A stretch of DNA of 33,929 bases from Bacteroidales bacterium (GCA_017483985.1 JAFUUB010000011.1:1-33929), one strand, 5' to 3'; numbered from the stretch's first letter, positions 23,485 to 32,694 are shown. Notes: a model not told the origin generated them from the letters alone. Numbers and translations are program-made.

Positions 23485-25231
23485 GTACGTGATCAGTGAC
23501 ATGCCGCTGTCGGTCGGCATGTTCCGCCGGAGGGTCGAGGCCTTCCTGGCGGAAAACGGCCTGCGGCTGGAGCCGGTGGACCGGTATGTCGTGCTGACGC
23601 GCGAAGGGTCTGACGAGATCCTGGCCGGCGGGGGACTCAGCGGCGATATCATCCAATGCCTCGCCGTTTCCGAATCCCTCCGGGGCGAGGGGCTGATGGG
23701 CCGGCTGGTCTCGCACCTGCTGACGCTGGCTTCCGAAGCCGGCCGTCAGAATGTCAAGGTGTTCACCAAGCCTTCTAACGAAGCGCTCTTCGCCGACCTG
23801 GGATTCCGCCTGGTCGGAAGGGCTCCGCAGGCCCTCCTGATGGAAAACGGACGGGGATTGCAGGAGTACGGCAGCTACCTGTCCGAGCGCCGGATGGAAG
23901 GCCGCAGCGGTGTAATCGTCATGAACGCCGACCCGATGACCCTGGGACACCTGTACCTGATCGAGCAGGCGGCGGCCCAGGTGGATACCCTCTATGTCAT
24001 CGTCCTGGGCGGAGACCGGTCCCGTTTCCCCGCCCGTTCCCGTTTCAACCTCGTGCAAGGGACTTGCCATCGCCTGGACAATGTCACCGTCCTGGAAGGC
24101 CGGGACTACTGCATTTCTCCGGCCACGTTCCCGTCCTATTTCCTGAAAAATCTCGACGAAGTCGCTGAGCAGCAGATGCGGCTGGACCTGGATGTGTTCG
24201 GACGCCACGTCGCTCCGGCGCTCCGGGCCTGGGTCCGTTTCGTGGGCAGCGAGCCCCTGGATCCGATGACGGCGCGGTACAATGCCCTGATGCGGGAAGT
24301 GCTGGGCGGTTATGACATGGAGGTCCGGGAGATTCCCCGTCTGGAAATGGGCGGCCATCCGGTTTCGGCTTCCGCCGTGCGAGCCTTGCTGGATGCTGGG
24401 AAGTGGCGGGAAGCCGCGCTTTTCTGCCCGGACCGGGCGCCCTGGTACCTGATCGGCGATGTGGCCTGTGCCGCCCTGCGTGCCGAGTTGGATGCGCCTT
24501 GCAAGCCCGGCATGGTCTGCCCGGACAGTGCCGGAAGCCATGACGATATGGATTACGGCACGATGCTCCGCAGCATCGAAGCCCTCCGGCCCTGGCTGAT
24601 CCGCCTGGGTGCCCTGGGCCGGGAACAAATCGCCGTCTGGGCCAGCGACCTGGTCCGATACGGTCAGGATGCGGAGCGGGACATGCTCCGGGCCACCGGC
24701 GGGGTCAACACCCACCGCGGCGCCCTGTTCGCCCTGGGCCTGATGGCCGTGGCGGCCGGCAAGGAGTTGAAAGAGGAAGGAGTGTTGCTGCCGGAACGCC
24801 TGTCGCAGCAGATTGGCTCTCTGGCAGACGACCTGTCCGCGCAGGAAGGGGTCGTGGACCGGGAAACCCATGGAACGGCTGCCGTGAAGCGGTATGCCGT
24901 CAAGGGTGCCATGGACATGGCCCGCGGCGGCTACCGGGAACTGTTCGAAGACTGGCTGCCTTTCTGGCAATCCGTCAAGACGGAAGAATACGGTCTGCAG
25001 AAGACCCTGCTGCGGATCATCATGACCCTGGATGATACCTGCGTCATCCACCGGGCCGGTTTCCACAGGGCGCAGGAACTGAAGGCGGAGGCCGCCGCGC
25101 TCTTGGCGGATTTCAGCCTGGAAAAACTGAAAGATATGAATGATCGGATGGTCTCCGAGCGGGTGTCTCCCGGTGGTAGTGCGGACATGCTCGCGCTGAC
25201 GGTCTATGCCGATCTCCTGATAAACACTTAA
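23468..25231 (+). CDS. CitC-CitG fusion: citrate lyase ligase plus triphosphoribosyl-dephospho-CoA synthase
   Basis: A 587-residue fusion. Residues 1 to about 325 are CitC, which acetylates the CitD cofactor: a GNAT-like part (CLAVSESLRGEGLMGRLVS), then a nucleotidyltransferase domain (GVIVMNADPMTLGHLYLIEQ) ending with SASAVRALLDAGKW. Residues from about 335 on are CitG, which makes the cofactor precursor from dephospho-CoA and ATP: CKPGMVCPDSAGSHDDMDY, then ATGGVNTHRGALFALGLMAV. Both halves seem complete, with no stop or shift between. The start at 23468 overlaps citX; ATG 23474 is equally possible. In many bacteria citG is separate or fused to citX instead. Confidence 0.9.
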   Translation: MPMSGEYVISDMPLSVGMFRRRVEAFLAENGLRLEPVDRYVVLTREGSDEILAGGGLSGDIIQCLAVSESLRGEGLMGRLVSHLLTLASEAGRQNVKVFTKPSNEALFADLGFRLVGRAPQALLMENGRGLQEYGSYLSERRMEGRSGVIVMNADPMTLGHLYLIEQAAAQVDTLYVIVLGGDRSRFPARSRFNLVQGTCHRLDNVTVLEGRDYCISPATFPSYFLKNLDEVAEQQMRLDLDVFGRHVAPALRAWVRFVGSEPLDPMTARYNALMREVLGGYDMEVREIPRLEMGGHPVSASAVRALLDAGKWREAALFCPDRAPWYLIGDVACAALRAELDAPCKPGMVCPDSAGSHDDMDYGTMLRSIEALRPWLIRLGALGREQIAVWASDLVRYGQDAERDMLRATGGVNTHRGALFALGLMAVAAGKELKEEGVLLPERLSQQIGSLADDLSAQEGVVDRETHGTAAVKRYAVKGAMDMARGGYRELFEDWLPFWQSVKTEEYGLQKTLLRIIMTLDDTCVIHRAGFHRAQELKAEAAALLADFSLEKLKDMNDRMVSERVSPGGSADMLALTVYADLLINT

Positions 25232-25258
25232 ATTATTAACTTCTAAACGCAATCTGTT

Positions 25259-27499
25259 ATGGTTGAATTGATTCCACACGGTGTGTATCTTTTGGACGGA
25301 AACCGGATCGTCTCCGATCCGTCCGGCCTGCCATCTCCGGATGAGTCCCGCGAAAACACCATCACCTACGGAATCCTCCGTGCCCACGACGTGGACGGCA
25401 GCAAGGGAAAGAAGATGCGCATCCGTTTCGATGCGATGGTTTCCCATGACATCACCTACGTGGGCATCATCCAGACCGCCCGTGCGAGCGGCCTCGAAAA
25501 GTTCCCGCTCCCGTATGCGATGACCAACTGCCACAATTCCCTGTGCGCGGTCGGCGGCACCATCAATGAGGACGACCATGTCTTCGGCCTGTCCGCCGCC
25601 AAGAAGTATGGCGGTATCTATGTGCCTGCCAACCAGGCGGTCATCCACCAGTATGCCCGTGAGGCCCTTACGAAATGCGGCAACATGATCCTCGGCTCCG
25701 ACAGCCATACCCGCTACGGCTCCCTGGGCAACATGGGTGTCGGCGAAGGCGGCGGCGAACTGGTCAAGCAGCTGCTCCGCAATACCTGGGACATCAACGC
25801 CCCGGAAGTGGTCCTCGTCTGGCTCGAGGGCAAGCCGCGCCACGGCATCGGCCCGCATGACGTCGCCATCTCCCTGGTCAAGGCCGTCTTCGAGAGCGGT
25901 TTCGTCAAGAACAAGGTCCTGGAATTCGCCGGTCCGGGCGTAGCCGACCTGCCGATCGATTTCCGCAACGGCATCGATGTCATGACGACCGAGACCACCT
26001 GCCTCAGCTCCATCTGGATCACCGACGACAAGGTCAAGGAATACTTCGAGATGCACCGCCGTCCGGAGGCTTACAAGAAGCTTGAACCGGGCAAGGTCGC
26101 CTATTACGACAGCATGATCCGCATCGACCTCTCCACCCAGGAGAGCATGATCGCCCTGCCGTTCCACCCGTCCAACGCCGTGACCATCCACGAACTGCAG
26201 GCGGATCCGGAAGGCATCCTCGGCGCCGTCGAGGCCGACGCCCGCAAGCGTTTCGGCGACAAGATCCAGATCGACCTGCTCAGCAAGATCAAGGACGGCA
26301 AGGTCGTCGCCGACCAGGGCATCATCGCCGGCTGCTCCGGCGGTACCTATGACAACCTCAGCGAGGCGGCTACCATCCTGAAGGGCAAGTCCATCGGCAA
26401 CGATTACTTCACGATGAGCGCCTACCCGCAGTCCACCCCGGTCTACCTGGCCACCACGCGCAACCATATCGCCGAGGAACTCCTCGAGGCGGGCGTCGTG
26501 ATCAAGCCGGCCTTCTGCGGCCCTTGCTTCGGCGCCGGTGACGTACCGTCCAACAACGGTTTTTCCATCCGCCATACTACCCGAAACTTCCCGAACCGTG
26601 AAGGTTCCAAGCCGGGCCAGGGACAGATTTCCCTCGTCTCCCTGATGGACGCCCGTTCCATCGCCGCGACTGCGGCGAACGGCGGCGTCATCACGGCGGC
26701 GACCGATATCGAGTACACCGATACCCACAAAGGTTATGAATTCGACGACCGGATCTACAAGAGCCGCATCTACAACGGTTTCGGCAAGGCCGACCTGTCC
26801 GTCGAACTGCGCTATGGCCCGAACATCAAGGACTGGCCGAAGATGTATCCGATGCAGGAGAACATGCTGGTCGAGCTGGCCGCCGTCATCCATGACCCGG
26901 TGACCACGACCGACGAGCTGATCCCGTCCGGCGAGACCTCCAGCTACCGTTCCAACCCGCTGAAACTCTCCGAGTTCGCCCTCAGCCGCCGCGTCCCTGA
27001 GTACGTGGGCCTGAGCAAGCGCATCCAGTCCGAAGACCTCCAGCGCCGCGCCGGCAGGGTGCCCGCCCATGTGGCCGAAGCCCTCGCCAAGGTCGGTGCC
27101 GATCCCAAGGAGACTTCCTTCGGCTCCTGCGTCTTCGCGAACAAGCCGGGTGACGGTTCCGCCCGCGAGCAGGCCGCTTCCTGCCAGAAGGTGCTCGGCG
27201 GCGACGCCAACATCTGCTATGAGTATGCGACCAAGCGCTATCGCAGCAACTGCATCAACTGGGGTATCGTGCCCTTCACGATCGCTCCCGAAACGGCCTT
27301 CGCGTATGAACCCGGCGACTTCGTGTTCGTTCCGGGTATCCGCCGGGCCATCCTGGGCGGCGCTGAAGAAATCGATGCCTGCGTGATCGCCAAGGACGGC
27401 ATCCATCCGATCCACCTGTATTTCCAGAACCTGACCGCCGCGGAGCGCGAGATCCTCGCCGACGGCTGCCTCATGAATTATTACAAAAACCGCAAATAA
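25259..27499 (+). CDS. Aconitate hydratase
   Basis: A 746-residue aconitase. It interconverts citrate and isocitrate using a [4Fe-4S] cluster. Visible elements are TNCHNSL, MILGSDSHTRYGSLGNMGVG, the cluster-region motifs AGCSGGTYDN and KPAFCGPCFGAGD, and the swivelling C-terminal domain with RYRSNCINWGIVPF. Length matches the roughly 747-residue Bacteroides aconitase, shorter than AcnA or AcnB. It starts 27 bases after the citC-citG stop and lies 4 bases before icd, so it is probably part of the same operon. No separate promoter box was found in the short gap. Confidence 0.93.
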   Translation: MVELIPHGVYLLDGNRIVSDPSGLPSPDESRENTITYGILRAHDVDGSKGKKMRIRFDAMVSHDITYVGIIQTARASGLEKFPLPYAMTNCHNSLCAVGGTINEDDHVFGLSAAKKYGGIYVPANQAVIHQYAREALTKCGNMILGSDSHTRYGSLGNMGVGEGGGELVKQLLRNTWDINAPEVVLVWLEGKPRHGIGPHDVAISLVKAVFESGFVKNKVLEFAGPGVADLPIDFRNGIDVMTTETTCLSSIWITDDKVKEYFEMHRRPEAYKKLEPGKVAYYDSMIRIDLSTQESMIALPFHPSNAVTIHELQADPEGILGAVEADARKRFGDKIQIDLLSKIKDGKVVADQGIIAGCSGGTYDNLSEAATILKGKSIGNDYFTMSAYPQSTPVYLATTRNHIAEELLEAGVVIKPAFCGPCFGAGDVPSNNGFSIRHTTRNFPNREGSKPGQGQISLVSLMDARSIAATAANGGVITAATDIEYTDTHKGYEFDDRIYKSRIYNGFGKADLSVELRYGPNIKDWPKMYPMQENMLVELAAVIHDPVTTTDELIPSGETSSYRSNPLKLSEFALSRRVPEYVGLSKRIQSEDLQRRAGRVPAHVAEALAKVGADPKETSFGSCVFANKPGDGSAREQAASCQKVLGGDANICYEYATKRYRSNCINWGIVPFTIAPETAFAYEPGDFVFVPGIRRAILGGAEEIDACVIAKDGIHPIHLYFQNLTAAEREILADGCLMNYYKNRK

Positions 27500-27503
27500 C
27501 ACC

Positions 27504-28715
27504 ATGGAAAAAATCAAAATGACCACCCCGCTCGTCGAAATGGACGGCGATGAAATGACCCGGATCCTCTGGCAGATGATCAAGGATGAACTCATCCTTC
27601 CCTTCGTCGACCTGAAGACCGAATATTATGACCTCGGCCTGCCGAACCGTGACAAGACCGCGGACCAGGTGACCATCGACTCCGCCAACGCCACCAAGCG
27701 TCTGGGCGTTGCCGTCAAGTGCGCCACCATCACCCCGAACGTCCAGCGCATGAGCGAGTACAACCTCCACGAGATGTGGAAGAGCCCGAACGGCACCATT
27801 CGCGCCATGCTCGACGGTACCGTTTTCCGCACCCCGATCACCATCCCGACCATCCATCCGGCCGTGAAGTTCTGGAAGAAACCGATCACCATCGCCCGCC
27901 ACGCCTATGGCGACGTCTACCGTGACGTGGAGATACAGACCACCGAGCCCGGTGTTGCCAAGCTCGTCTTCGAAGGCGTCAGCGGCAAGCGTGAGGAAAT
28001 GGTCATCCATGAGTTCAAGGGCCCCGGCGTCATCGAAGGCATGCACAACACCGACGCTTCGATCCGCAGCTTCGCCCACGCCTGCTTCAAATATGCCCTC
28101 GACGTGAAGCAGACCCTCTGGTTCGCGACCAAGGACACCATCTCCAAGAAGTACGACGGCCGCTTCAAGGCCATCTTCGAGGAAGTCTATCAGGAGTACA
28201 AGGACGCTTTCGAGGCCGCCGGCATCGAGTACTTCTACACCCTGATCGACGATGCCGTCGCCCGCGTGATGCGCAGCGAGGGCGGTTTCATCTGGGCCTG
28301 CAAGAACTACGACGGCGACGTGATGTCCGACATGGTCTCCACCGCCTTCGGATCCCTGGCCATGATGACTTCCGTGCTTGTCAGCCCGGACGGCAAGTAC
28401 GAGTATGAGGCGGCCCACGGCACCGTGACCCGCCACTACTACAAGTACCTGAAGGGCGAGGAGACCTCCACCAACCCGATGGCGACCATCTTCGCCTGGA
28501 GCGGCGCCTTCCGCAAGCGCGGCGAGCTGGACAACCTCCCGGAACTGGTCAACTACGCCAACCAGCTCGAGGCAGCCTGCTTCGATACCCTCGGTGAAGA
28601 GCTCGTGACCAAGGACCTCGTGAACCTGATGGACGGCTACGCTCCGCGTGCCCTGACCTCCCTGCAGTTCCTCCGCGAGATCCGCACCAACCTCGAAAAG
28701 CGCCTCGGCTGCTAA
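27504..28715 (+). CDS. icd: NADP-dependent isocitrate dehydrogenase (dimeric, eukaryote-like type)
   Basis: A 403-residue enzyme converting isocitrate to 2-oxoglutarate and CO2 with NADP. It belongs to the eukaryote-like homodimeric class: VEMDGDEMTRILWQMIKDEL, KCATITPN, then SPNGTIRAMLDGTVFRTPI, FEAAGIEYFYTLIDD and AAHGTVTRHY. It differs from the E. coli-type enzyme in these segments. It follows aconitase by 4 bases and a terminator lies 20 bases after its stop, so it ends the citD-to-icd run. Confidence 0.95.
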   Translation: MEKIKMTTPLVEMDGDEMTRILWQMIKDELILPFVDLKTEYYDLGLPNRDKTADQVTIDSANATKRLGVAVKCATITPNVQRMSEYNLHEMWKSPNGTIRAMLDGTVFRTPITIPTIHPAVKFWKKPITIARHAYGDVYRDVEIQTTEPGVAKLVFEGVSGKREEMVIHEFKGPGVIEGMHNTDASIRSFAHACFKYALDVKQTLWFATKDTISKKYDGRFKAIFEEVYQEYKDAFEAAGIEYFYTLIDDAVARVMRSEGGFIWACKNYDGDVMSDMVSTAFGSLAMMTSVLVSPDGKYEYEAAHGTVTRHYYKYLKGEETSTNPMATIFAWSGAFRKRGELDNLPELVNYANQLEAACFDTLGEELVTKDLVNLMDGYAPRALTSLQFLREIRTNLEKRLGC

Positions 28716-28735
28716 GCCGGGTCTGCGATACCTTG

Positions 28736-28765
28736 GAAAAGGCCAGCCTCCGGGTTGGCCTTTCC
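28736..28765 (+). terminator. Terminator hairpin after icd
   Basis: AAAGGCCA (28738-28745) pairs with TGGCCTTT (28756-28763). Inner pairs extend the stem to about 11 bp with a small loop. The following T-run is weak. Confidence 0.65.
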
Positions 28766-28784
28766 TGATTATTTCCTATATTTG
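28755..28784 (+). promoter_or_regulatory. Promoter of the aminopeptidase operon
   Basis: TTG at 28755-28757, a 19-base spacer and TATATTTG at 28777-28784 form a clean Bacteroidota -33/-7 promoter, 29 bases before the aminopeptidase ATG. The -33 box is inside the 3' arm of the icd terminator. Confidence 0.7.
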
Positions 28785-28813
28785 TAGATAGCTGATACTT
28801 TAAACCCGATATT

Positions 28814-30199
28814 ATGAAGAAGATCGTCATGATGGCAGCGATGCTGCTGACCGTTACCGCCTTTGCCCAGAAGCCCGCCGGTGATCCGAAGGGTGGCATT
28901 TCCGCCGACCTGCTCAGGGAGATTTCCAAGGGATATGAGGGCACGGCCGCGGACAAGGCGCTCCAGAACGCCCTGAATGCCGCGCAGATCACCGTCCTGT
29001 CCGCCAAGACCGGCAACCTGGCCAAGATGGATACCCATTTCTCGGACGTGGTCAAGACCAAGGGCCGCACCAACCAGAAATCCTCCGGCCGCTGCTGGCT
29101 CTTCACCGGCCTGAACGTGATGCGGGCCAAGATGATCGACAAATATGACCTGGGCGCCTTCACCTTCTCCCAGAACTATGTCTTCTTCTACGACCAGCTC
29201 GAGAAGGCCAACCTTTTCCTGCAGGGCATCATCGATACGAAAGACCTGCCGTTCGAGGACCGTAAGGTCGACTGGCTCTTCGCCAACCCGATCAGTGACG
29301 GCGGCCAGTTCACCGGCGTGTCCAACCTGATCATGAAATACGGCGTCGTTCCGTCCGAGGTCATGCCGGAGACCCTCTGCGCCGAGAATACGTCCGCCAT
29401 GCGCACCCAGATCGCGACGAAGCTCCGCGAGGACGGTCTGCGCCTGCGCGAGGCCAAGGGCGACCTCCAGAAGATGAAGGTCGACATGCTCAAGGAAATC
29501 TACCGCATGCTGGCCCTCTGTCTGGGCGTCCCTCCGACCGAATTCACCTGGGCCCGGTACAACTCCAAGGGCGAGTTCGACGACGAGCGGTCCTATACCC
29601 CGAAATCCTTCTATCAGGAATATATCGGCACCGACCTGGAGAACAACTACGTCATGCTGATGAACGATCCGGTCCGCGAGTACTACAAGGTCTACGAGAT
29701 CGACTATGACCGCCATGTCTACGACGGCCAGAACTGGGTCTACATCAACCTTCCGATCGAGAAGATCAAGGAAATCGCCATCAAGTCCATCAAGGACAAC
29801 ACGGCCATGTATTTCTCCTGCGACGTCAACAAGTTCCTCAGCCGGGATTCCGGCTATGCCGACCTGGACAACTTCGACTACGGTTCCCTGATGGGCGTGA
29901 CCTTCGGGATGGACAAGAAGGAGCGCGTCATGACCCACGCCAGCGCTTCCTCCCACGCCATGACCCTGATCGCCGTCGACCTGCGTAACGGCAAGCCGGT
30001 CAAGTGGATGGTGGAGAACAGCTGGGGCGCGACCTCCGGCTACCAGGGCAACATCATCATGACCGATGAATGGTTTGACAACTACATGTTCCGCCTCGTA
30101 GTGGAGAAAAAATATGTCCCGGCCGACGTGATGGGCCTGCTCAATCAGAAGCCGACGATGCTGCCGGCCTGGGATCCGATGTTCCTGCCTGAAGAATAA
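28814..30199 (+). CDS. Secreted C1-family aminopeptidase (bleomycin hydrolase / PepC like)
   Basis: A 461-residue cysteine peptidase with a Sec signal peptide (MKKIVMMAAMLLTVTAFA, then Gln). The catalytic Cys is at residue 94 in QKSSGRCWLF. The His lies in THASASSHAMTLIAVD and the Asn in WMVENSWGATSGYQGN, the bleomycin hydrolase pattern. Such enzymes trim N-terminal residues from peptides. Classical PepC is cytoplasmic, so export points to peptide breakdown in the periplasm or outside. Its stop shares a base with the next start (TAATG), which suggests coupling. Confidence 0.92.
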   Translation: MKKIVMMAAMLLTVTAFAQKPAGDPKGGISADLLREISKGYEGTAADKALQNALNAAQITVLSAKTGNLAKMDTHFSDVVKTKGRTNQKSSGRCWLFTGLNVMRAKMIDKYDLGAFTFSQNYVFFYDQLEKANLFLQGIIDTKDLPFEDRKVDWLFANPISDGGQFTGVSNLIMKYGVVPSEVMPETLCAENTSAMRTQIATKLREDGLRLREAKGDLQKMKVDMLKEIYRMLALCLGVPPTEFTWARYNSKGEFDDERSYTPKSFYQEYIGTDLENNYVMLMNDPVREYYKVYEIDYDRHVYDGQNWVYINLPIEKIKEIAIKSIKDNTAMYFSCDVNKFLSRDSGYADLDNFDYGSLMGVTFGMDKKERVMTHASASSHAMTLIAVDLRNGKPVKWMVENSWGATSGYQGNIIMTDEWFDNYMFRLVVEKKYVPADVMGLLNQKPTMLPAWDPMFLPEE

Positions 30200-30804
30200 T
30201 GAAAAAGATTGTTTTATATGCCCTCGTGCTCCTGGCTGCCGCCTCCTGCGGCAGCCGGGGCGGCGGGGAAGTGGATACGCGGCCGATGAACGAGCGGGAA
30301 TGGACCAAGGCGGATGTGATGGACTTGGAAATGAAGCCGGTCTCCGCCTTCGCAAAAGACTGGATGGCGCTTGGCGTCCGTACCAAGGAAGGCGTGAATG
30401 CGATGACGATTTCCTGGGGCTCCATCGGGGAACTCTGGGGCAAGCCGGTCGTGACGGTCTATGTATCGAAGGACCGTCATTCCAAGGCCATGATGGACGA
30501 GGCTGCCTATTTCACCGTGTCCGCTTTCCCGCAGGACCGTCGCAGCAAAGATGCCCTGGTCTATATCGGTTCGCATTCCCTGAAGGACGAACCGGACAAA
30601 CTGGAAAAGGCCGGACTGACGCCTGAACTCAGTGAACTGGGTAATCCGCTTTTCAAGGAAGCCAGCCTGGCTTTCGAGTGCAAGATCATCTATTCGGAAG
30701 AGTTCAAGCGGGACCGTCTCCCGGAGGAGGTACGGTCTTTGTATGAGGAGATGGGACTCCACACGATGTACGTGGGAGAGATCATCAACCTCTACGAAAA
30801 ATGA
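30199..30804 (+). CDS. Lipoprotein with flavin-reductase-like (split-barrel FMN-binding) domain
   Basis: A 201-residue protein starting MKKIVLYALVLLAAASCGSR, a lipoprotein signal with Cys17. The remainder resembles the flavin reductase / FMN-binding split barrel: VNAMTISWGSIGELWGKPVV, TVYVSKDRHSKAMMDEA and YFTVSAFPQD, then LAFECKIIYSEEF. Most family members are cytoplasmic, so a lipid-anchored copy is unusual. It overlaps the aminopeptidase gene by one base and the barrel gene by 4. FMN binding and any redox role are inferred only. Confidence 0.8.
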   Translation: MKKIVLYALVLLAAASCGSRGGGEVDTRPMNEREWTKADVMDLEMKPVSAFAKDWMALGVRTKEGVNAMTISWGSIGELWGKPVVTVYVSKDRHSKAMMDEAAYFTVSAFPQDRRSKDALVYIGSHSLKDEPDKLEKAGLTPELSELGNPLFKEASLAFECKIIYSEEFKRDRLPEEVRSLYEEMGLHTMYVGEIINLYEK

Positions 30805-31490
30805 AACGGATCCTGCTTTTGACCCTTTTGGGCGCCCTGCTCGTGATTCCCGTGCAGGCCCAGCGCCGTGGCGGTTATGGCACGCCGCCTCCTCCCACCC
30901 GGCCGCACCGGGGTAATACCGAATACCGCTATGGCGGATACTATGGGACGCCGGCCTGGCTGGGCCTGCGTGCCGGAATGAATATCGGCCACGTTTCTTC
31001 TGATTTCGACCTGCTGGATGCGCGTACGCCCATTTCCCGGATGAACCTGGGGATCGTGGGTGGCGTTCAGGTTTCCCCTTATGTCCCGCTCGGCATCGAA
31101 GCCGGGCTGCTCTACAGCGGCAAAGGCGGCAAACTGACACATGCCGGGCAGCGCACGGTCTATCACCTGGATTACCTGGAAGTTCCCATCGTCGCCAAGT
31201 ACGGGGCCAGTCTGACCGAGTCCATCGGCGTCCAGCCTTTCCTGGGATTCTACCTGGCCGGCGCCGTGGCCGGGCAGGCCAAGGATTATGAGAGCCGTAC
31301 GACCCTCGAGGTGTTCAACGACCATTATTTCCGCCGGTTCGACAGCGGCTTGCGCCTGGGCTGCGGATTCAACATCCTGATGCTGTATGCGGAATTGAGT
31401 TATGATTTCGGACTGACGAACATCAGCCACGACGATTTCCAGACGGCGCACACGCGCACGCTATCCCTGACGCTCGGCTTTGATTTCTGA
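30801..31490 (+). CDS. Outer-membrane beta-barrel protein (PorT-like)
   Basis: A 229-residue protein with a signal peptide (MKRILLLTLLGALLVIPVQA, then Gln), a Gly/Pro/Arg-rich linker (RRGGYGTPPPPTRPHRG) and alternating amphipathic strands. Typical phrases are GLRAGMNIGHV, LGIEAGLLYSGKG, VYHLDYLEVPIVAKYG and a final strand ending in LTLGFDF with C-terminal Phe. This fits the PorT/OMP_b-brl_2 family of small outer-membrane barrels. Function unknown. Its last 30 bases overlap the convergent lolE-like gene. Confidence 0.85.
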   Translation: MKRILLLTLLGALLVIPVQAQRRGGYGTPPPPTRPHRGNTEYRYGGYYGTPAWLGLRAGMNIGHVSSDFDLLDARTPISRMNLGIVGGVQVSPYVPLGIEAGLLYSGKGGKLTHAGQRTVYHLDYLEVPIVAKYGASLTESIGVQPFLGFYLAGAVAGQAKDYESRTTLEVFNDHYFRRFDSGLRLGCGFNILMLYAELSYDFGLTNISHDDFQTAHTRTLSLTLGFDF

Positions 31491-32687
31491 CCGGCGGACC
31501 GGCAGCAGCGCAATGAGATAACCGATCACCGCTACGCTTGTGGCGGTGATTATTATATCCAGGGGCTGGAGGATGACCGGGTAGGAACTGACCATGAAGC
31601 TGCCGGGCATCTTGACCAGCCCGAGTTTCTGCTGGAGCAGGACGATGGCGATGCCGGCGACCAGGCCGACCGCCATCCCCAGCAGGGAAATCATCCATCC
31701 TTCCAGGACGAAGACCCGCCGGATGAACCGGTCCTCGGCGCCCAGGCTGCGCAGGGTGCCGATGTCTTCCTTCTTTTCGATGATCAGCATGGAGAGGCTG
31801 CCGAAAATGTTGAATGCGATGATGATGAGCACGAAGATCAGGATCAGGTAGACGGCGGCTTTCTCGTAGCGCATCATCTTGTAGAGGGACTCGTTCTGGC
31901 GGAAGCGGTCCAGGACCTTGTAGCCGGGACCCAGACGGGCGGAGAGCTCCTTCTGTACCTTCCGCAGGGTCCGGGCGGAGGTCCCTTCTTCGAGCCGGAC
32001 CTCCATGCCGGAGACTTCTCCGGTGTATCCGAGCAGTTCCCGCATCTGGCCGATGGGGAGGACCATCAGGTTGTTGTCGATATCGGTGTTGACCGAGAAC
32101 AGGCCGCCCGGCCAGACCTTCACGCTGTTGACGGAAGCGGCCGGATTGGCCGCGGAGAAGGACCGGTCGCGTGCGGGGAACCAGACCTCGATGGCCGGCA
32201 GGAACCGGGGATTGATTCCCATCCGGTAGGCGAGTCCGGAGCCGACGAGGGCCAGGGGCACGTCTCCCTTGTGCAGGGCGATGGCTCCGTCGACCAGGCA
32301 TCCGGCGAGGGGGTTGCGGGCCTCATAGGCCCGGTCCACGCCCTTGGCGCGGGCGATGCCGGTCCGTCCGTCATAGCTGAGATAGACGTTTTCCTGGAGG
32401 ACACCGTCGACCGTTGCGACGGCCGGGTGGCTGCGGGCCCAGTCGAAGACCTCCTCGTCGGGGAGGAAGACCTTTCCGCTGTCCGGAACGACCAGCAGGT
32501 CCGGCTCGACATGGCTGAGGGAGGCCCGGACCAGGGAGTCGAAACCGTTGTAGACGGACAGGATGACGACCAGGGCGGCCGTGCCGATGGCCATGCCGAT
32601 GGCGCTGATCGCGGAGATGATGTTGATCACATTGTGTGACTTCTTCGCGAACAGGTACCTTCGGGCAATGAACAGCGGCAGGTGCAT
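31461..32687 (-). CDS. LolC/LolE-family lipoprotein-releasing ABC transporter permease
   Basis: A 408-residue permease with an N-terminal membrane segment (NIISAISAIGMAIGTAALVV), a large periplasmic domain, and a C-terminal FtsX domain with three membrane segments (LILIFVLIIIAFNIFGSLSM and two later). The signature IIEKKEDIGTLRSLGAEDR is characteristic. It should help move lipoproteins from the inner membrane toward the outer membrane with a LolD ATPase encoded elsewhere. It starts 7 bases after rbfA. Its 3' end overlaps the barrel gene. Confidence 0.9.
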   Translation of the reverse strand: MHLPLFIARRYLFAKKSHNVINIISAISAIGMAIGTAALVVILSVYNGFDSLVRASLSHVEPDLLVVPDSGKVFLPDEEVFDWARSHPAVATVDGVLQENVYLSYDGRTGIARAKGVDRAYEARNPLAGCLVDGAIALHKGDVPLALVGSGLAYRMGINPRFLPAIEVWFPARDRSFSAANPAASVNSVKVWPGGLFSVNTDIDNNLMVLPIGQMRELLGYTGEVSGMEVRLEEGTSARTLRKVQKELSARLGPGYKVLDRFRQNESLYKMMRYEKAAVYLILIFVLIIIAFNIFGSLSMLIIEKKEDIGTLRSLGAEDRFIRRVFVLEGWMISLLGMAVGLVAGIAIVLLQQKLGLVKMPGSFMVSSYPVILQPLDIIITATSVAVIGYLIALLPVRRSEIKAERQG

Positions 32688-32694
32688 GTCGGAA

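Noticed and set aside
23231..27595. A 1454-codon open frame antisense to citX, citC-citG and aconitase
   Set aside because: It shows no recognisable domain, lies opposite strongly conserved genes, and is expected from GC-rich third codon positions. The same holds for a 929-codon frame at 4750-7539 opposite the helicase.
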